Positions 32,134 through 34,856 of a stretch of DNA of 34,856 nucleotides are shown one piece after another. A program made the position numbers and the translations under genes. The stretch spans positions 327 to 35,182 of the forward strand of contig JAABSO010000041.1 of NCBI GenBank assembly GCA_011390335.1, written 5' to 3'. The notes under the pieces were generated by a model. The model saw only the letters and a program-made list of their open reading frames with translations. It did not search any database and was not told the origin of the DNA. Position 1 is the first letter of the stretch; every line of letters begins with the position of its first letter. The DNA is from Desulfotignum sp. (lineage in GTDB: Bacteria; Desulfobacterota; Desulfobacteria; Desulfobacterales; Desulfobacteraceae).

Positions 32134-33233
32134 AAAGGCATCTTTTGCGTATGGTTGCTGCTGAAAAACAAAACAAGTGTAATAAAAGCATACCCGATAA
32201 TGGCCAGAATGGCAAACCACCCGTAAAATACCCCCAAAGGTGCCAGGACAAGGGCGGTAAGCCAGTGGATGAAAATCACCGTGGGAGAATGCAGCTGGAT
32301 GGGAAAATCATCAAACCGGCAGATAACGGCCAGGCCGCACAGGTTCCAGCCGTAAAGGGAGGCAAACACATGCAGGTGCAAAAGCCATTTTATCTTTTCA
32401 GGATCATAACTTTCCGACATCTGGAAAATTATATAGGCGATCCCGGTAATGGCGGTGACAATCAAAAATCCGATGCCCGAAGTCAGAAACATTTTCTGCT
32501 GCATGGATTTGGCAAAGGTGTAATACAGATAAAACACCACCACCACGGCGGCAAACAGGGCGGATGTCACAAAAATCTGGGGAATGAACCGCTCCAGCAG
32601 GATAAACACAAAAAAAATGATCACCCCCAGGGTGATAGTCCAGAAGCACAGCTCCATGAACACCTTATACCCGGAACCTTCTATATTTTTGAGCATGGAA
32701 AACACAAGGGACAAAGTGATCAATGACAAGGGAAATGAAAACCCCAGAAAAAAGGTGTTCAACACCAGTTTTTCCATGGTAACCCATTGAAAATATTCAT
32801 TGTTCAAGATCACCACAGAGGCCATGCCGATACCGGTGGACAGACACAGCAAAGATGCCTGGTGAAATTTTTGCGACACAGGCACCTCTTTTTGAAAAAA
32901 ACCTGTGGGAACCCAGGAAAATGCATTGACCCGGACCTTTTCCACCAGCAGACACAAAAAAAAGGACACCACAAGGGTCACAGGATACAGTTTTAAAAAT
33001 GCGGAAAATGCATAGACCAGAGAACCGGCAAAAAACAGCCGTACCGTACCGGATACCTGTTTTTCTCCCTGGGTGTAGTACAGCAGAATAGACCCGCCCG
33101 TGCACAGGTTGAACAAAAAGATGTGCAGGCGCTCAAAGCTGAAGTGCTGCAAAGGAAAATAGATATGGATAAACCCGAAAATCAGGGCTGTTATCATCAA
33201 AAAAGAAAATAATAATTTCAAAGGTGCTGTCAT
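32130..33233 (-). CDS. Polytopic membrane protein with heme-copper-oxidase-like histidine segments
   Basis: A 367-residue hydrophobic protein with about ten to twelve membrane helices and no recognisable soluble domain. Two segments resemble the low-spin heme ligand helices of heme-copper oxidase and NnrS-like proteins: RLHIFLFNLCTGGSILLYY (His37) and WLLHLHVFASLYGWNLCGL (His286, His288). Further membrane His are His124 and His323. The clustered HH pair and Tyr that build the CuB site are not seen. It may be a heme-binding or NO-related membrane protein. It shares an ATGA overlap with the DHH gene. Membrane location is certain; family is tentative. Confidence 0.6.
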   Translation of the reverse strand: MTAPLKLLFSFLMITALIFGFIHIYFPLQHFSFERLHIFLFNLCTGGSILLYYTQGEKQVSGTVRLFFAGSLVYAFSAFLKLYPVTLVVSFFLCLLVEKVRVNAFSWVPTGFFQKEVPVSQKFHQASLLCLSTGIGMASVVILNNEYFQWVTMEKLVLNTFFLGFSFPLSLITLSLVFSMLKNIEGSGYKVFMELCFWTITLGVIIFFVFILLERFIPQIFVTSALFAAVVVVFYLYYTFAKSMQQKMFLTSGIGFLIVTAITGIAYIIFQMSESYDPEKIKWLLHLHVFASLYGWNLCGLAVICRFDDFPIQLHSPTVIFIHWLTALVLAPLGVFYGWFAILAIIGYAFITLVLFFSSNHTQKMPL

Positions 33234-33280
33234 GAAAATAATCCGTATTTATCTGGTCATGGGTTATCTGGTCATGGGTT

Positions 33281-34648
33281 TCACCGGCCCAGCAGATGCC
33301 TGAGGGCAGGGGCTAGTGTATCGTGCTGAAATGCAAATCCTGCGTCCAGCAGTTTTTCGGGCTTCACCCTGGCACTGGTCATCAGGGTTTCTTTACCCAT
33401 ATCTCCCCAGAGCAGGGCTGCGGCCCAATTGGGAATCACAAAAAATGCCGGCCGGGATATCACCCGGCCCAGGGTTTTTGTAAACTCCCGGTTGGTAACG
33501 GCATGGGGCGCCGCCAGGTTAACCGGGCCCTGTATTGCACTGTTTTCCAGGATGTGCAGGATACCGCCCAAAGTATCATCCATGCTGATCCAGCTCATGT
33601 ACTGGTTTCCGGAACCAAGCCGGGCACCGCACCCGGATATGAATGCGGGCATCATCCGGGCCAGGGCACCACCGACCGGGGTCAGCACCACGCCGATGCG
33701 CAGCTGAACAGTGCGGATACCGGCATCTGCAGCCGGTAATGAAGCCTGTTCCCACCTGTGGCAGACCCGGGAAATAAAAGAGTCCCCCATGGCAGATGCT
33801 TCGGTGAGAACTGCCTCCTGTCCTTCCCCGTAAAATCCGATGGCAGATGATGAAATAAACACAGACGGTCTGCGGTCCATGGCAGCCATTTTTTCCACCA
33901 GCAGCCTGGTGGGATTAATCCGGGAGTCAATGATCTTCTGTTTTTGTTTTTCGGTCCATTTTCCCCGGGAAATATCCACGCCGTTGAGGTTTATGACGGC
34001 ATCCACAGGCCCGGCTTCCGCCATGTTCAGAATACCCTTGTCAGGATCCCAGAACATTTCATCTGCTGCCAGATCATTGCTGCGGCGCACCAGGCGGATC
34101 ACCTCATGGCCGCAGGTGCGCAAAAATGGCACCAGCATGGAACCGATGGTACCGGATGCCCCTGATACCAGAATCCGCTGGCGCTTGACCCTGTCTGCAT
34201 AGTGCGTCAGATCATATGCCAGCACCCGGTGCCGGTAATCAAATATCCGGCCCAGCTCTTTGCGCACATGGCCCAAAAAAGGGCGGGCCAAAAATCCCAT
34301 GGGCAGCTGCCAGGCCACCTGATCCTCCATGATGGCGCTTTTCCGGCCGTCAGGATAAAAAAGATGGGTGTGCTCCCATCTGGCAAACGGGCCTTTTGTC
34401 TGCCGGTCCTTGAACAGTTGGTTTTCACGAAAATCTATGTGCTCCGCCTCCCAGGCCATGGGAATGCCCAGCAACCGCATCTCAAACCTTACCCTTACCC
34501 CTTTGTCGATCCCGTTCCCCTGCCGCCACTTGAGCTTCAGCGGGGCCCAGGGGGGGGTAAGCCGCATGATGGCGCCGTCTCTGGCGTGCCAGGCAAACAA
34601 TTGCGCCACCGGCACATTGATTTTTGACTGTTTTGTAAATACCTGCAT
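33281..34648 (-). CDS. SRPBCC-domain fused TIGR01777 family NAD(P)-binding epimerase
   Basis: A 455-residue two-domain protein. Residues 1-150 form an SRPBCC ligand-binding domain (FTKQSKINVPVAQLFAWHARDGAIMRLTPPW and MEDQVAWQLPMGFLARPFLGHVRKELGRIFDYRH). Residues 157-455 are an atypical short-chain dehydrogenase with GASGTIGS (163-170), AVINLNGVDIS, FISSSAIGFYG and a C-terminal DUF1731-type tail (WAAALLWGDMGKETLMTSARVKPEKLLDAGFAFQHDTL). This fusion is a known form of the TIGR01777 sugar-epimerase-like family; substrates are undefined. An IS element end lies 58 bases upstream, possibly affecting its promoter. Confidence 0.9.
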   Translation of the reverse strand: MQVFTKQSKINVPVAQLFAWHARDGAIMRLTPPWAPLKLKWRQGNGIDKGVRVRFEMRLLGIPMAWEAEHIDFRENQLFKDRQTKGPFARWEHTHLFYPDGRKSAIMEDQVAWQLPMGFLARPFLGHVRKELGRIFDYRHRVLAYDLTHYADRVKRQRILVSGASGTIGSMLVPFLRTCGHEVIRLVRRSNDLAADEMFWDPDKGILNMAEAGPVDAVINLNGVDISRGKWTEKQKQKIIDSRINPTRLLVEKMAAMDRRPSVFISSSAIGFYGEGQEAVLTEASAMGDSFISRVCHRWEQASLPAADAGIRTVQLRIGVVLTPVGGALARMMPAFISGCGARLGSGNQYMSWISMDDTLGGILHILENSAIQGPVNLAAPHAVTNREFTKTLGRVISRPAFFVIPNWAAALLWGDMGKETLMTSARVKPEKLLDAGFAFQHDTLAPALRHLLGR

Positions 34649-34706
34649 ACGCTGTATTTTCCCAAATCATCATTGATTTTACCTAAGGTATATTATAATA
34701 ATAGTC

Positions 34707-34770
34707 GTGAACTACTCGCCCCTAAAGGGGCAGAGCTTCGGGGGTTAAGCGGCATTTGCCAACCCCGTCT
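34707..34770 (-). ncRNA. Probable TnpB guide (omega) RNA 3' portion
   Basis: At the 3' end of tnpB genes the transcript folds into a scaffold whose last bases are the transposon end and whose guide is read from flanking DNA. Here two nested structures are visible: a five-pair GCCCC/GGGGC hairpin (34718-34731) and a CGGGG(G)TT/AACCCCG stem (34739-34746 with 34761-34767) enclosing GGC-ATTT-GCC. If the boundary is right, the guide would begin GACTATTATTATAATA (34706 down to 34691). Inferred from the family. Confidence 0.5.
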
Positions 34771-34855
34771 TTTTTGACGCTTCTTTGCCATGGGCGCATT
34801 TTGCTTTTGCTCCATGCGGCTTACCGTTGGCTCCACGTCCTTTGTCCAAAAGGAC
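34745..34855 (-). CDS. tnpB: TnpB (RNA-guided endonuclease of IS605-type elements), C-terminal end only
   Basis: The last 36 codons and a TAA stop of a gene that continues past the window. The tail is basic and Ala/Lys/Gly-rich (KGRGANGKPHGAKAKCAHGK then EASKKTGLANAA), the disordered style of C-terminus common in IS605-family OrfB/TnpB proteins. No catalytic motif is in view, so the call depends on the adjacent element end. Confidence 0.55.
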   Translation of the reverse strand, partial: VLLDKGRGANGKPHGAKAKCAHGKEASKKTGLANAA

Positions 34856-34856
34856 T

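Larger units (their letters stand above)
34707..34856 (-). mobile_element. End of an IS200/IS605-type element carrying tnpB, cut by the window edge
   Basis: The element boundary is placed at 34707 where, read on the minus strand, the sequence ends TTCAC, a typical IS605-family right-end cleavage motif. Inside are a GCCCC-TTTA-GGGGC type stem (34718-34731) and the end of a tnpB-like frame. There are no terminal inverted repeats, as expected for this family. The left end and any tnpA lie beyond the window. Confidence 0.65.

Overview
The window reads as chromosome from a strictly anaerobic, probably marine or saline, sulfate-reducing deltaproteobacterium (Desulfobacterota, Desulfobacteraceae-like). 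This placement is an inference from gene content: desulfoferrodoxin, a class I hybrid-cluster protein, a minimal SufC/SufB pair, an N-type (Na+) F-ATPase, YeeE/YedE plus rhodanese sulfur genes, many PAS/NarL-type signalling proteins, and moderate GC. No rRNA or tRNA gene or CRISPR array was recognised.

Layout. (1) 173-5217, all on the minus strand: periplasmic copper resistance (outer-membrane CopB, Tat-exported multicopper oxidase CopA), a soluble histidine kinase without an input domain, a degenerate MobA/MocA-like nucleotidyltransferase and a small coiled-coil protein. (2) 5593-11393, plus strand: a mini PepSY-type membrane protein, a frameshifted and truncated UTP-glucose-1-phosphate uridylyltransferase, a NarL-type response regulator, trehalose-6-phosphate synthase and a PAS/HisKA_3/receiver hybrid kinase. 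(3) 11529-18099, minus strand: a complete N-ATPase operon in the characteristic order atpDCQRBEFAG, with most neighbours overlapping or nearly touching; its c subunit carries a full set of Na+-ligand residues. (4) 18199-21451: a small unknown protein with a clear terminator, a solitary HI1420-type antitoxin behind an intact promoter/operator, and an overlapping pair of phosphoesterase genes. (5) 21452-28300: a divergent control region dense in inverted repeats, then a plus-strand series of membrane-anchored tandem rhodanese, two half-size YeeE/YedE transporters, a lipoprotein, a CPH-type copper ATPase and a SufC/SufB (SmsCB-like) pair. (6) 28413-30858, minus strand: desulfoferrodoxin, a very acidic small protein with two well-placed starts, and Hcp, a nitrosative/oxidative defence group. 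(7) 31141-34648, minus strand: a TIGR01777-type SDR with an N-terminal SRPBCC domain, a polytopic membrane protein with heme-copper-oxidase-like histidine segments, and a DHH phosphoesterase. (8) 34707 to the window edge: the end of an IS200/IS605-type element with the C-terminus of a probable TnpB and its structured RNA end.

Two themes hold most of the window together. The centre looks like a salt/osmotic-stress island: UDP-glucose supply (broken), trehalose synthesis, two-component signalling and Na+ pumping. The right half looks like copper, sulfur, Fe-S and reactive-oxygen/nitrogen handling. The parts most worth following up are the repeat-rich control region at 21477-21584 ahead of the rhodanese-YeeE-Cu-ATPase-Suf series, the HCO-like membrane protein coupled to a DHH enzyme, and the antitoxin that kept its operator but has no toxin.
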